From assembly GCA_947170495.1 (NCBI GenBank), contig CAMVUB010000004.1:1-64000 (forward strand): a stretch of DNA of 64,000 nt. Direction: 5' to 3'. This DNA is from an uncultured Prevotellaceae bacterium (lineage in GTDB: Bacteria; Bacteroidota; Bacteroidia; Bacteroidales; Bacteroidaceae). The notes under the pieces are model-generated. The model worked only from the letters and a program-made list of their open reading frames with translations. It had not been told where the DNA came from and searched no databases. Positions within the stretch are counted from its first letter, which is position 1; every line of letters begins with the position of its first letter. Below, piece by piece: positions 1 to 7,979 of the stretch. The translations under genes were made by a program, and so were the position numbers.

Positions 1-76
1 TGACACCCTTCGCTGTGACACCCTTCGCTGTGACACCCTTCGCTGTGACACCCTTCGCTGTGATACCCTTGCTCTC
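1..76 (+). repeat. 15-bp tandem repeat (TGACACCCTTCGCTG, about 4 copies plus a degenerate copy), in frame, encoding DTLRC pentapeptides
   Basis: Direct reading: tgacacccttcgctg x4 then tgatacccttgct; frame 2 is open from the window edge into the DUF4421-like ORF. Confidence 0.9.
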
Positions 77-1228
77 GACTCACTTTCATCCGACACACTC
101 AACCCGGCAGCATTGGCTGCTGTCGGCGGCCTCGTCGCGGAGCCGCTGGCGACTCCGAAGGTCAAGAAAACGTTCTTGGAGCGTCTGGGCGGCTTCGGAC
201 GGTTTATCAAACGCGCCGTCGATGCCTTCAACGACATTGACTCCAACTATGTAGAGCCTATTCATTACAACTTTACGGCGATGGGGCAGATGACGACGAA
301 TTTCGAGCGTTATGTCGTCAGCTCATCGGATTACGATGCAAAGCTCACGTTTGCGCAACACCCTGATTTGCGCATTGGGCCGTACTTCGGTTGGCGTTGG
401 CTTTTCTTTGGCTATACCTACGACCTCACGAGTCTGGGTAAGACGCGCCACAAGCGTGGCGACAAGATAGAGTTCTCCTTGTATTCGTCGGTGATAGGCG
501 TGGATCTCATCTGGCGCCGCACGGGTTCTGACTTCTACCTGAAAAGTGTGAGTGGCCTGGGAGAGGAAGCGAAAGCGTATGAGGGCGAGACGTTCGATGA
601 CTATATCCGCACGAATATGATGGGTGTGAACATCTATTACGTTTTCAACCATCGTAAGTTCTCGCACCCGGCCATCTATTCCCAGAGCACCATTCAGAGA
701 CGCTCGGCAGGCTCCTGGCAGCTGGGTGCCAGCCTCACTTTTCACGATATACATTTTGACTACGATGCGCTTCCGAAGTCCATGTTCAGTGAGCTGAATG
801 CCCAGAACCAATATGCCTCTTTGGAATTGGTGAAGTATTTCGATGCGAGTATCACCTTCGGCTATGCTTACAACTGGGTGTTCCATCGCGGTTGGTGCCT
901 AGGCATCTCGCTCTTGCCTGCTATAGGCTATAAACGAGCCAGTACGCAGACGGCCGTCTTCGAGGAGCCCGAGGGGCAGGATGCTTCAGGAGCGGAGCAC
1001 CCCAGCTATCTCAGCGAGAAGATTGACGATATCTTCCGCAAGCGTGGCAATCTCAACTTCAATGTCACGGGACGCTTGGGCCTTATATATAACACAGGTC
1101 GTTGGTTCACGGGCCTGTTCGGCATTGTACACAATTATAACTACCGCCGTGATGATATCCGTTTTACGAATGTCTTTGGCACGGTGAATGTCTGCGGCGG
1201 TTTCTATTTCCAGAAAAGAAAGAACTGA
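2..1228 (+). CDS. DUF4421-like outer membrane protein, 5' truncated by window edge
   Basis: ORF open from the left edge in frame 2; YVVSSSDYDAKLTFAQHPDLRIGPYFGWRWLFFGYTYDL resembles DUF4421. The listed start at 113 is a TTG and unlikely to be the true start. Confidence 0.75.
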   Translation, partial: DTLRCDTLRCDTLRCDTLRCDTLALDSLSSDTLNPAALAAVGGLVAEPLATPKVKKTFLERLGGFGRFIKRAVDAFNDIDSNYVEPIHYNFTAMGQMTTNFERYVVSSSDYDAKLTFAQHPDLRIGPYFGWRWLFFGYTYDLTSLGKTRHKRGDKIEFSLYSSVIGVDLIWRRTGSDFYLKSVSGLGEEAKAYEGETFDDYIRTNMMGVNIYYVFNHRKFSHPAIYSQSTIQRRSAGSWQLGASLTFHDIHFDYDALPKSMFSELNAQNQYASLELVKYFDASITFGYAYNWVFHRGWCLGISLLPAIGYKRASTQTAVFEEPEGQDASGAEHPSYLSEKIDDIFRKRGNLNFNVTGRLGLIYNTGRWFTGLFGIVHNYNYRRDDIRFTNVFGTVNVCGGFYFQKRKN

Positions 1229-1256
1229 GGCTTCTTCTGCAGAAGAACAAGCTTCT

Positions 1257-3497
1257 TCAATCGTAGAAGTTCCATGACACGCCGAAATGAATGCTCAGCG
1301 GGTCGATGGGGTAGTGGGGTGCCCAGAAGGCGTTGCCGTTGCCCTCGTTGACGTGTGTGACGTTGATGTAACCACGCACGCGTTTGATGGCGAAGTTGGC
1401 GTAGGCGTTGATGATGGGATAGTTGCCGATCTTCACACGGGGCTGCTCGGTGTCCTGAACGGCGTACAGTCCGATGAACGGTGAGTAGTCGGGGGCGTAA
1501 TAGCTGGTGAAATAGCGCATGTCGGCGCCGATCTCCACGCGCAGGACCTTGGCGATATGGAAGACGACGTAGGGATTGGTATATACTGATACGACGGGCA
1601 ACGGCAGTACGTCGCTGTTCGTCGTGTGTTGCCAGGTCACTTCGTTGTCCCAGTGGAAGAAACCGAAATGCAGGTCTTGGCGGAGGCTGGCGCTGAGAAC
1701 CTGTATGCTACCGCTTTGTTGGCGGACAGACACGTTGTGGGCATAGTTCTTGAACGTGCCATCATCTGTGTAAACAGGTGTCAGCGTCGTTGCCAGATGC
1801 GTGTAGTTGGAAATGTTCTCCATGCCAAAGCGCAGGCTCGTATGTGTGCGGTCCAGTGTCAGACGACCTTCTACGCGTGTGTGCGTCTCGCGGCTGAGCG
1901 AATTGTCCCACCAGAGGCCCTCGCTGTGGAAATGGCGGTAGTAGAAGGGTGCCGTGAGGTTCTGGAACTTCACCAGCGCCTCCAGGCGGACGGTGTCCTT
2001 TCCCAGACGGAAGTTGAGGTCGCCATTGCCGTGGACATCAAGGTCGCCAGCCCTGGCTCCGATGGCCCAAAACTCAGCACCGGCATTATAGTGGATCAGC
2101 GACCCTTGCATCTTCGAGATCTCGCCGCCCACGGTGATGTGATTCTCCTTGTAGGTCTCAAAGACATTCTCTGCGTCGGTGGTCTCGGTTGACAGAAGCT
2201 TGAAGCGCTCGAATTCGTGGGCTGCGAAGAGGGTGATGCCTGCCTTGGCCCATTTGTTGAAGCCCTCGCGCAGTTGCAGGCCAAGGGTGTTCTTGATGCT
2301 GATGGCCCTTGTTTCGTCCTCGTAGTTGCCGTAGCTGGAACGGATGTATGGGTCGTGGTCGAAATAGTCGTCGGGGAGTGCCGAACGGCTGTAGTTCACG
2401 TGCATCAACCGCTTGAAATGTGCTGTGTGCACAATGCTGGTAACAGGGATGAATTCACGCGGTGGTGTCTGCTCGATTTCCCATTGCAGGCGCAGAGAGT
2501 CAAGGGTGGCATGCAGGCGAAGGGTGTCAGCCTTGATGGCAGCAACCAGACTGTCTGATTTCAAGCGCGACAATAGTTCGTCGTCCTTGGGCATCTGAGG
2601 CTTGAGGCTGTCGGGGACTTCCACATCCCTGTAAATGCCCATATTGTAGCGGTGTGTAAGAAAGACGGTCTGGTGGTCGTTGCGGTTCCAGAGGTTGGAC
2701 AGCACTGTCGGGATGTCGGTGCTCTTGTAGCTGCGTGGGAAGCTCTGCGGGTTGGTAATATAGTTATCGTCCTCGATACCGCCGTTCTCGGCCATCTTCA
2801 TGTGCTCCCAAGCGGCCATCGCGTGAATATCGTAGTGGTCGCTCTTGAAGTAACCGAAGAGGGTGGTGTTGAGCTCCGAGTTAGCCTGATTATTATAGTA
2901 CCCGCGCGCGTAGAGATAGTCAGCACGGAAACCTATACCGGCATTCTTGTTGATATTCGTGGCGAAATAGGCTCGCAATCGGTCCTGCCCGTTTTCCTTC
3001 GTACCGCATTTGTGGTATTGCAGGTTGGTCAGCGGGCTCTTGGTGTTGGTGAACAACAGGTTGCCGGGCTCGACATGGAAATAGTCATACGGCTGGATAA
3101 ACAGGAAGTCGCCCGCCTGCGCCCGGTCCAGGAAATGACGGGCCAGACGTGGGGAACCCAGGTTACCGAGGATGTTGTATTCACCCCTGTAACCATCGGT
3201 GCTGTTGAAGTTCTGGAAGAGATGGGGGAGGGTGTCGTTGTAAACCTCGGGGTACTTCGTGCCCAGGCGCTCATCAATGCGCCATTGTTTGTATTCTGTA
3301 GGTACAAACCGCTCCACCTTCGAGGTGTCGCGCCCCCAGGTGCTGCGCTTCAAGCCTCGTGCGATGCTGTCGTTGGTACTCATGCCACTGCCCATGGGAT
3401 CACCAAAGGCATCATCGCCATAGTCTTGAGCGAGAAGCCGCTGGGGTACGATGGCGATGACAAAGAGGGTGGCAATGAGGGCAACGAGGTGCTTCAT
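1257..3497 (-). CDS. putative outer-membrane porin (Bacteroidetes Porin_10-like)
   Basis: 746 aa with signal peptide and beta-barrel-like aromatic pattern. Confidence 0.7.
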   Translation of the reverse strand: MKHLVALIATLFVIAIVPQRLLAQDYGDDAFGDPMGSGMSTNDSIARGLKRSTWGRDTSKVERFVPTEYKQWRIDERLGTKYPEVYNDTLPHLFQNFNSTDGYRGEYNILGNLGSPRLARHFLDRAQAGDFLFIQPYDYFHVEPGNLLFTNTKSPLTNLQYHKCGTKENGQDRLRAYFATNINKNAGIGFRADYLYARGYYNNQANSELNTTLFGYFKSDHYDIHAMAAWEHMKMAENGGIEDDNYITNPQSFPRSYKSTDIPTVLSNLWNRNDHQTVFLTHRYNMGIYRDVEVPDSLKPQMPKDDELLSRLKSDSLVAAIKADTLRLHATLDSLRLQWEIEQTPPREFIPVTSIVHTAHFKRLMHVNYSRSALPDDYFDHDPYIRSSYGNYEDETRAISIKNTLGLQLREGFNKWAKAGITLFAAHEFERFKLLSTETTDAENVFETYKENHITVGGEISKMQGSLIHYNAGAEFWAIGARAGDLDVHGNGDLNFRLGKDTVRLEALVKFQNLTAPFYYRHFHSEGLWWDNSLSRETHTRVEGRLTLDRTHTSLRFGMENISNYTHLATTLTPVYTDDGTFKNYAHNVSVRQQSGSIQVLSASLRQDLHFGFFHWDNEVTWQHTTNSDVLPLPVVSVYTNPYVVFHIAKVLRVEIGADMRYFTSYYAPDYSPFIGLYAVQDTEQPRVKIGNYPIINAYANFAIKRVRGYINVTHVNEGNGNAFWAPHYPIDPLSIHFGVSWNFYD

Positions 3498-3499
3498 GC

Positions 3500-4042
3500 T
3501 TAGTGTTTCAGAATGATATCCATGCCCATTCGGAGGGCAGCCTCATTGGCGGGAATGAGGTGGTGATGGCGCTCGGGGAGGGTCTTGTGCAGGCCCTTGA
3601 TGACATTCTCCAGCGTCACAATGGGTCGCACTTTGAGCAGACCGCCCAGGACAATCATGTTGAAGCTCTTGGGGTTACCACTCTCGGCAGCAGCGTCCAT
3701 CGCACTAATCTCATAGATGTTGATATCTGTGCGTTTAGGGGGTATCGTGATGCCGTAGCCATCGTAGATGAGAGTGCCACCGGGCTTGATCTTTGACTCG
3801 AACTTCTCCAACGAGGGCTGGTTCAGGATGATGGCCGTGTCGTAGGTGCTGATGATGGGCGATGAGATACGTTCGTCGCTGACGATGACCGTCACGTTGG
3901 CCGTGCCGCCACGCTGTTCGGGACCGTAGGCAGGCATCCAAGACACTTCCTTGCCTTCCATCAGCGCGCTGTATGCGAGAATCTTACCCATCGACAGGAC
4001 GCCCTGTCCGCCGAAACCGGCTATGATGATTTCTTCTGTCAT
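3500..4042 (-). CDS. 2-oxoacid:ferredoxin oxidoreductase gamma subunit
   Basis: MTEEIIIAGFGGQGVLSMGKILAYSALMEGKEVSWMPAYGPEQRGGTANV is typical of KorC/VorC. Confidence 0.9.
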   Translation of the reverse strand: MTEEIIIAGFGGQGVLSMGKILAYSALMEGKEVSWMPAYGPEQRGGTANVTVIVSDERISSPIISTYDTAIILNQPSLEKFESKIKPGGTLIYDGYGITIPPKRTDINIYEISAMDAAAESGNPKSFNMIVLGGLLKVRPIVTLENVIKGLHKTLPERHHHLIPANEAALRMGMDIILKH

Positions 4043-4083
4043 AAACTTTAAACTTTAAACCATAAACTTTAAACCTTAAACCA
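4042..4083. repeat. heptamer micro-repeat TAAACTT/TAAACCA x6
   Basis: TAAACTT|TAAACTT|TAAACCA|TAAACTT|TAAACCT|TAAACCA, exact 7-bp period. Confidence 0.9.
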
Positions 4084-4831
4084 CCTTCAGGTCTCCGACA
4101 TGATAGAAGTCGAACATGTGCTCTTCCATCCACTTGTTGGCCTCGACGGGTGTCTTCTTCCAACCGGAGGAACAGGTGCTGACGATTTCCACGAGGCTGG
4201 AGCCGCGGCGGTTGATGCTGTTCTCGAAAGCCTGACGGATGGCGCGCTTGGCCTTGCGGATGGCGGCGACGCTGTGGACGCTTTGGCGCGTCACGTAGCA
4301 CGTGCCCTCCAGCTGAGCGGCAATCTCCGTAATCTTCAGGGGGTATCCGTGGAGGTCTGCCTGACGGCCGTAGGGGCAGGTAGCAGTCTTCATGCCCATC
4401 AGCGTTGTGGGAGCCATCTGTCCACCCGTCATGCCGTAGATGGCGTTGTTGATGAAGATGATGGCGATGTTCTCGCCACGGTTCAACGCGTGGATGGTCT
4501 CAGCCGTACCGATGCAGGCCAGGTCGCCGTCACCCTGATAGGTGAAGACCAGATGGTCGGGCCACAGACGCTTGATGGCCGTCGCGATGGCGGGTGCACG
4601 GCCGTGAGCGGCTTCCTGCCAGTCGATGTCGATATACTTGTATGCGAAGACGGCACAGCCTACGGGCGACACGCCGACAGCCTTCTCTTCGACGCCCATC
4701 TCCTCGATGACCTCGGCGATAAGCTTGTGCACAACGCCGTGCGAACAACCAGGGCAGTAGTGCATATCGGTGTCGTTCAGCAGCGTAGGCTTCTGATAGA
4801 CGATATTCTCAGGGGATATGATATTTTCCAT
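4076..4831 (-). CDS. 2-oxoacid:ferredoxin oxidoreductase beta subunit (TPP-binding)
   Basis: MHYCPGCSHGVVHKLIAEV..GDGDLACIGTAETIHALNRGENI. Confidence 0.92.
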   Translation of the reverse strand: MENIISPENIVYQKPTLLNDTDMHYCPGCSHGVVHKLIAEVIEEMGVEEKAVGVSPVGCAVFAYKYIDIDWQEAAHGRAPAIATAIKRLWPDHLVFTYQGDGDLACIGTAETIHALNRGENIAIIFINNAIYGMTGGQMAPTTLMGMKTATCPYGRQADLHGYPLKITEIAAQLEGTCYVTRQSVHSVAAIRKAKRAIRQAFENSINRRGSSLVEIVSTCSSGWKKTPVEANKWMEEHMFDFYHVGDLKVV

Positions 4832-4836
4832 AGTTT

Positions 4837-4871
4837 CGTTTAACGTTTATCGTTTAACGTGTAATATTTAT
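4837..4871. repeat. heptamer micro-repeat CGTTTAA x about 5
   Basis: CGTTTAA|CGTTTAT|CGTTTAA|CGTGTAA|TATTTAT. Confidence 0.8.
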
Positions 4872-4873
4872 CT

Positions 4874-5047
4874 TTAGAACATGAAGCGGATGAAGAACTC
4901 TGCCACTTTGATGATCATGGCGATGCCGATGACGACGAGGCCGATGATGTGGTGTGCGGGGAATGCGAAATACACCACCACGCCGATGAGCGCCAGTAAC
5001 AGGAACACGGTGTTCAGGATGTTGCGGACTTTTTCTCTGTTCTCCAT
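4874..5047 (-). CDS. 57-aa small membrane protein, not in the supplied ORF track
   Basis: Reverse-strand ATG ORF MENREKVRNILNTVFLLLALIGVVVYFAFPAHHIIGLVVIGIAMIIKVAEFFIRFMF* with two hydrophobic segments, between kor beta and alpha genes. Confidence 0.8.
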   Translation of the reverse strand: MENREKVRNILNTVFLLLALIGVVVYFAFPAHHIIGLVVIGIAMIIKVAEFFIRFMF

Positions 5048-5080
5048 ACTCTGCTTCGTTTAGCGTTTAAGTGTCAATGG

Positions 5081-6172
5081 TTATTTGCTAACGGTCAACT
5101 TCGTTCTAAGTGCCTGAATCAGCTCGTCGGGCGTGGGCACGATACCTCCCATCTTGCCGTAGTGGGCTACGGGCGTGCGACCTTCGACGGCGAGGCGCAC
5201 GTCTTCTACCATCTGTCCGGCGTTGATCTCGAAGGAGAGGATACCTTTGACCTGCTCCGACAGCTCCTGAATGCGCTTTGAGGGGAACGGCCACAGGGTG
5301 ATGGGGCGCAGCAGTCCTACGCGCAGGCCTTCGGCACGCATGATGCTGATGGCTTTCTGCGCGATGCGTGCTGCGGAGCCGAAGGCTACAATCAGATATT
5401 CGGCATCCTCGGTCTGCTGCTCTTCATAGCGCACCTCCGTCTCGCGGATAAGCTGGTATTTCTCCTGCAGGTGCAGGTTGTGTTTCTCCATCGCCTCGGG
5501 CAGCAGCTCCAGGGAAGTGATGACATTGATGGGTCGCTTGCCCTTGCGGCCTGTGCTGGCCCACGGACATTCGCGCTCAATCTCCTCGTCTGTGCGGCGG
5601 GGCTTGAAGGGCGGCAGCACCACCTTTTCCATCACCTGACCTACGACACCGTCGGAGAGAATCATGGCAGGGATGCGATGCTTGAAGGACAACTCAAAGG
5701 CCAGGTCCACGAAGTCGGCCATCTCCTGCACCGAGGACGGAGCCAGCACCAGCACATAATAGTCGCCATTACCGCCGCCACGTGTGGCCTGGAAGTAGTC
5801 GCCCTGTGAGGGCTGGATGGTTCCCAGACCGGGGCCGCCGCGCTGTACGTTGACGATAAGACCCGGAATCTCGGCACCAGCCATGTAGGCGATGCCTTCC
5901 TGCATCAGCGCCACACCGGGGCTGGAGGAGGAGGTCATCACGCGCTTGCCGCTGCCGCCGCCGCCGTAGATCATGTTGATACTGGCCACTTCGCTTTCAG
6001 CCTGCAGCACGACCATGCCAGTGGTCTCCCAGGGTTTCTCGACAGCCAGGGTCTCCAGAATTTCGCTTTGAGGAGTGATGGGGTAGCCGAAATAGCCGTC
6101 GCACCCGCAGCGGATGGCAGCGTGTGCAATGGCCTCGTTCCCCTTCATGAGGAGTATTTCTTGTTCTTTCAT
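5081..6172 (-). CDS. 2-oxoacid:ferredoxin oxidoreductase alpha subunit (VorB/KorA)
   Basis: MKEQEILLMKGNEAIAHAAIRCGCDGYFGYPITPQSEILETL. Confidence 0.92.
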   Translation of the reverse strand: MKEQEILLMKGNEAIAHAAIRCGCDGYFGYPITPQSEILETLAVEKPWETTGMVVLQAESEVASINMIYGGGGSGKRVMTSSSSPGVALMQEGIAYMAGAEIPGLIVNVQRGGPGLGTIQPSQGDYFQATRGGGNGDYYVLVLAPSSVQEMADFVDLAFELSFKHRIPAMILSDGVVGQVMEKVVLPPFKPRRTDEEIERECPWASTGRKGKRPINVITSLELLPEAMEKHNLHLQEKYQLIRETEVRYEEQQTEDAEYLIVAFGSAARIAQKAISIMRAEGLRVGLLRPITLWPFPSKRIQELSEQVKGILSFEINAGQMVEDVRLAVEGRTPVAHYGKMGGIVPTPDELIQALRTKLTVSK

Positions 6173-6176
6173 AATC

Positions 6177-6416
6177 TTATTCTACTTTCTTACGATAAAC
6201 CGTGATGCAACCGTCAGGGCATACGATGGCACAGGACGTGCAACCTGTGCAAGCCTCCTGATTGGTCTGTTCCACATAGCGATAACCGCGGCGGTTGACC
6301 ATCTTGTCGGCGAGTTGGATAATGTTGAGCGGGCAGGCCACGACACACAGGCTGCAACCCTTGCAGCGCTCTGTATTCACGACAATAGCCCCTTTCATTT
6401 TTGCCATAATAATCAA
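6177..6416 (-). CDS. 4Fe-4S ferredoxin-type subunit of 2-oxoacid oxidoreductase
   Basis: Two CxxCxxCxxxCP clusters: CKGCSLCVVACP and CTGCTSCAIVCP. Confidence 0.92.
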   Translation of the reverse strand: MIIMAKMKGAIVVNTERCKGCSLCVVACPLNIIQLADKMVNRRGYRYVEQTNQEACTGCTSCAIVCPDGCITVYRKKVE

Positions 6417-6613
6417 GGATTATAGTATTCTTTACAATAGTAATTCATGATGCTCATTAACATCTGTCTGGCAGCCACAGCGGGCGACTCAGGGTCCAGC
6501 GCAATAGCGGCCTCGTAGGCATTCAGTGCTTCAGCCCATTGCTGCTGTTTGCGGAATGCGTTACCCTGAAGATAAAGCGCTTGTGCGTGCTCCTTAGATG
6601 TTACTGTGCTCAC
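6413..6613 (-). CDS. short TPR-like protein (probable GTG start)
   Basis: STVTSKEHAQALYLQGNAFRKQQQWAEALNAYEAAIALDPESP; the ORF upstream of 6613 overlaps the promoter region. Confidence 0.65.
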   Translation of the reverse strand: MSTVTSKEHAQALYLQGNAFRKQQQWAEALNAYEAAIALDPESPAVAARQMLMSIMNYYCKEYYNP

Positions 6614-6634
6614 GTGTGTGCGTTTAAACGGCTG

Positions 6635-6642
6635 CAAAAGTA
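6635..6642 (-). promoter_or_regulatory. Bacteroidetes -7 element TACTTTTG
   Basis: caaaagta on + strand, just upstream of the TPR/kor operon. Confidence 0.55.
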
Positions 6643-6737
6643 CAAAATAATCCCCATATAGCCGCTCTTTTATGCAAAGAATCATCTGAAAACGTGTTTT
6701 TTTAACACGTATCAAGGTCATTACCAAAGAAAAGCTA

Positions 6738-6745
6738 TATCTTTG
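6738..6745 (+). promoter_or_regulatory. Bacteroidetes -7 element TATCTTTG
   Basis: TAnnTTTG match upstream of the HD-domain gene. Confidence 0.55.
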
Positions 6746-6763
6746 TCTTGTAAAAGCAAGTAC

Positions 6764-7396
6764 ATGATGTCTGATACGAGTATAAGACCTGAGCTACGAC
6801 AGTATATTGAGGAGTTCATCATTCCTCAATACGATGGCTTTGATTCGGCGCACAGACGTGACCATGTTCAAATGGTGATTCAGCAGAGTCTTGAGATGGC
6901 GAGGAACCTGGGTGTTCGTGAGGAGATGGCTTATGTCATTGCCGCCTATCATGACGTTGGCTTGTGTGAGGGGCGCGAACACCATCACGAGGTGTCGGCA
7001 AAGATGATGAAGGCTGATGCGCGGCTCCTTGAATGGTTCTCGCAGGAGGACATTCAAATGATGGCAGATGCTGCCGAGGACCACCGTGCTTCTGCAGCTC
7101 ATGCACCACGTACGATCTACGGACGTATTGTGGCTGAGGCAGACAGGTTTATAGACCCGGAAACGATCATCCGGCGTACCGTACAATTCGGATTAGAGCA
7201 TTACCCGAAGTTGAGTCGTGAGGAGCACTACGAGCGAATGATGACTCATCTGCAAGAGAAATACGGCCGTGGAGGCTACTTGCATCTCTGGTTTAATGAT
7301 TCACCGAATGCAGCCCGCCTGGAACGGCTTCGTGAGATGATGACTGATGAGGCGTTGATGCGCCGACTCTTCGAAAGGTTCTTCCTAAATTCCTGA
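6764..7396 (+). CDS. HD-domain protein (predicted phosphohydrolase)
   Basis: AHRRDHVQMV..AAYHDVGLCEGREHHHE HD motif. Confidence 0.8.
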   Translation: MMSDTSIRPELRQYIEEFIIPQYDGFDSAHRRDHVQMVIQQSLEMARNLGVREEMAYVIAAYHDVGLCEGREHHHEVSAKMMKADARLLEWFSQEDIQMMADAAEDHRASAAHAPRTIYGRIVAEADRFIDPETIIRRTVQFGLEHYPKLSREEHYERMMTHLQEKYGRGGYLHLWFNDSPNAARLERLREMMTDEALMRRLFERFFLNS

Positions 7397-7400
7397 GATT

Positions 7401-7934
7401 TCAGCTAATGACAACAAAGCTGTCGAGGTGCTTGTCGATGTAGTAGGCGATGAGGGTGGTGATGTCCTCCTCGGTTTCTACGAAGGTGTCGTCGAGGTCA
7501 TCGAAGTCGGGGTATTGCTCGAAAAGGGCCATGAATTCTTCATCGGTGCAGGGCGCCGTGAGTGCCGTGCCGTATTGCTCGAAGAGCTTGCGTCCTTTGT
7601 AGATGAGTTTCGAGAAATCATGTAGCACGCTGGTTCCTTCCGTTTCGATATCTTCGCCCCACAGACGCATGGCCTTGGCGAAGGGATTCAGAAAGATAAA
7701 AGGACCTAGACCATTGTGTATCAGCTGAATGAACCCGCCGTCCATCACCTCATCGCGCAGCAGACGATAGCCCAAGAGCGTAATCTGTTCGCTGTTGAGT
7801 TTCGCCATCGTGTCGGCTGTCAGCTCACCGCCAATGGCATCGAGTAAGGTGTCGGTAATCAGTGTGAAGAAGGCATCCATGCTGTCGGCAGCAGCTGCTT
7901 TGATGCGGAATTCGGGAATGGAAGGGAGAAGCAT
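7401..7934 (-). CDS. DUF4375/DMP19-like protein
   Basis: LGYRLLRDEVMDGGFIQLIHNGLGPFIFLNPFAKAMRLWG. Confidence 0.65.
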   Translation of the reverse strand: MLLPSIPEFRIKAAAADSMDAFFTLITDTLLDAIGGELTADTMAKLNSEQITLLGYRLLRDEVMDGGFIQLIHNGLGPFIFLNPFAKAMRLWGEDIETEGTSVLHDFSKLIYKGRKLFEQYGTALTAPCTDEEFMALFEQYPDFDDLDDTFVETEEDITTLIAYYIDKHLDSFVVIS

Positions 7935-7936
7935 TT

Positions 7937-7971
7937 AGTTGATAGTTGAAAGTTGATAGTTGAGAGTTGAA
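7937..7971. repeat. heptamer micro-repeat AGTTGAN x5
   Basis: AGTTGAT|AGTTGAA|AGTTGAT|AGTTGAG|AGTTGAA, exact 7-bp period. Confidence 0.92.
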
Positions 7972-7979
7972 AAGGGGGA

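Noticed and set aside
113-1228. ORF-track start at 113 for the DUF4421-like gene
   Set aside because: The start is TTG and the frame is open to the window edge through the DTLRC repeats, so the gene is truncated, not complete.
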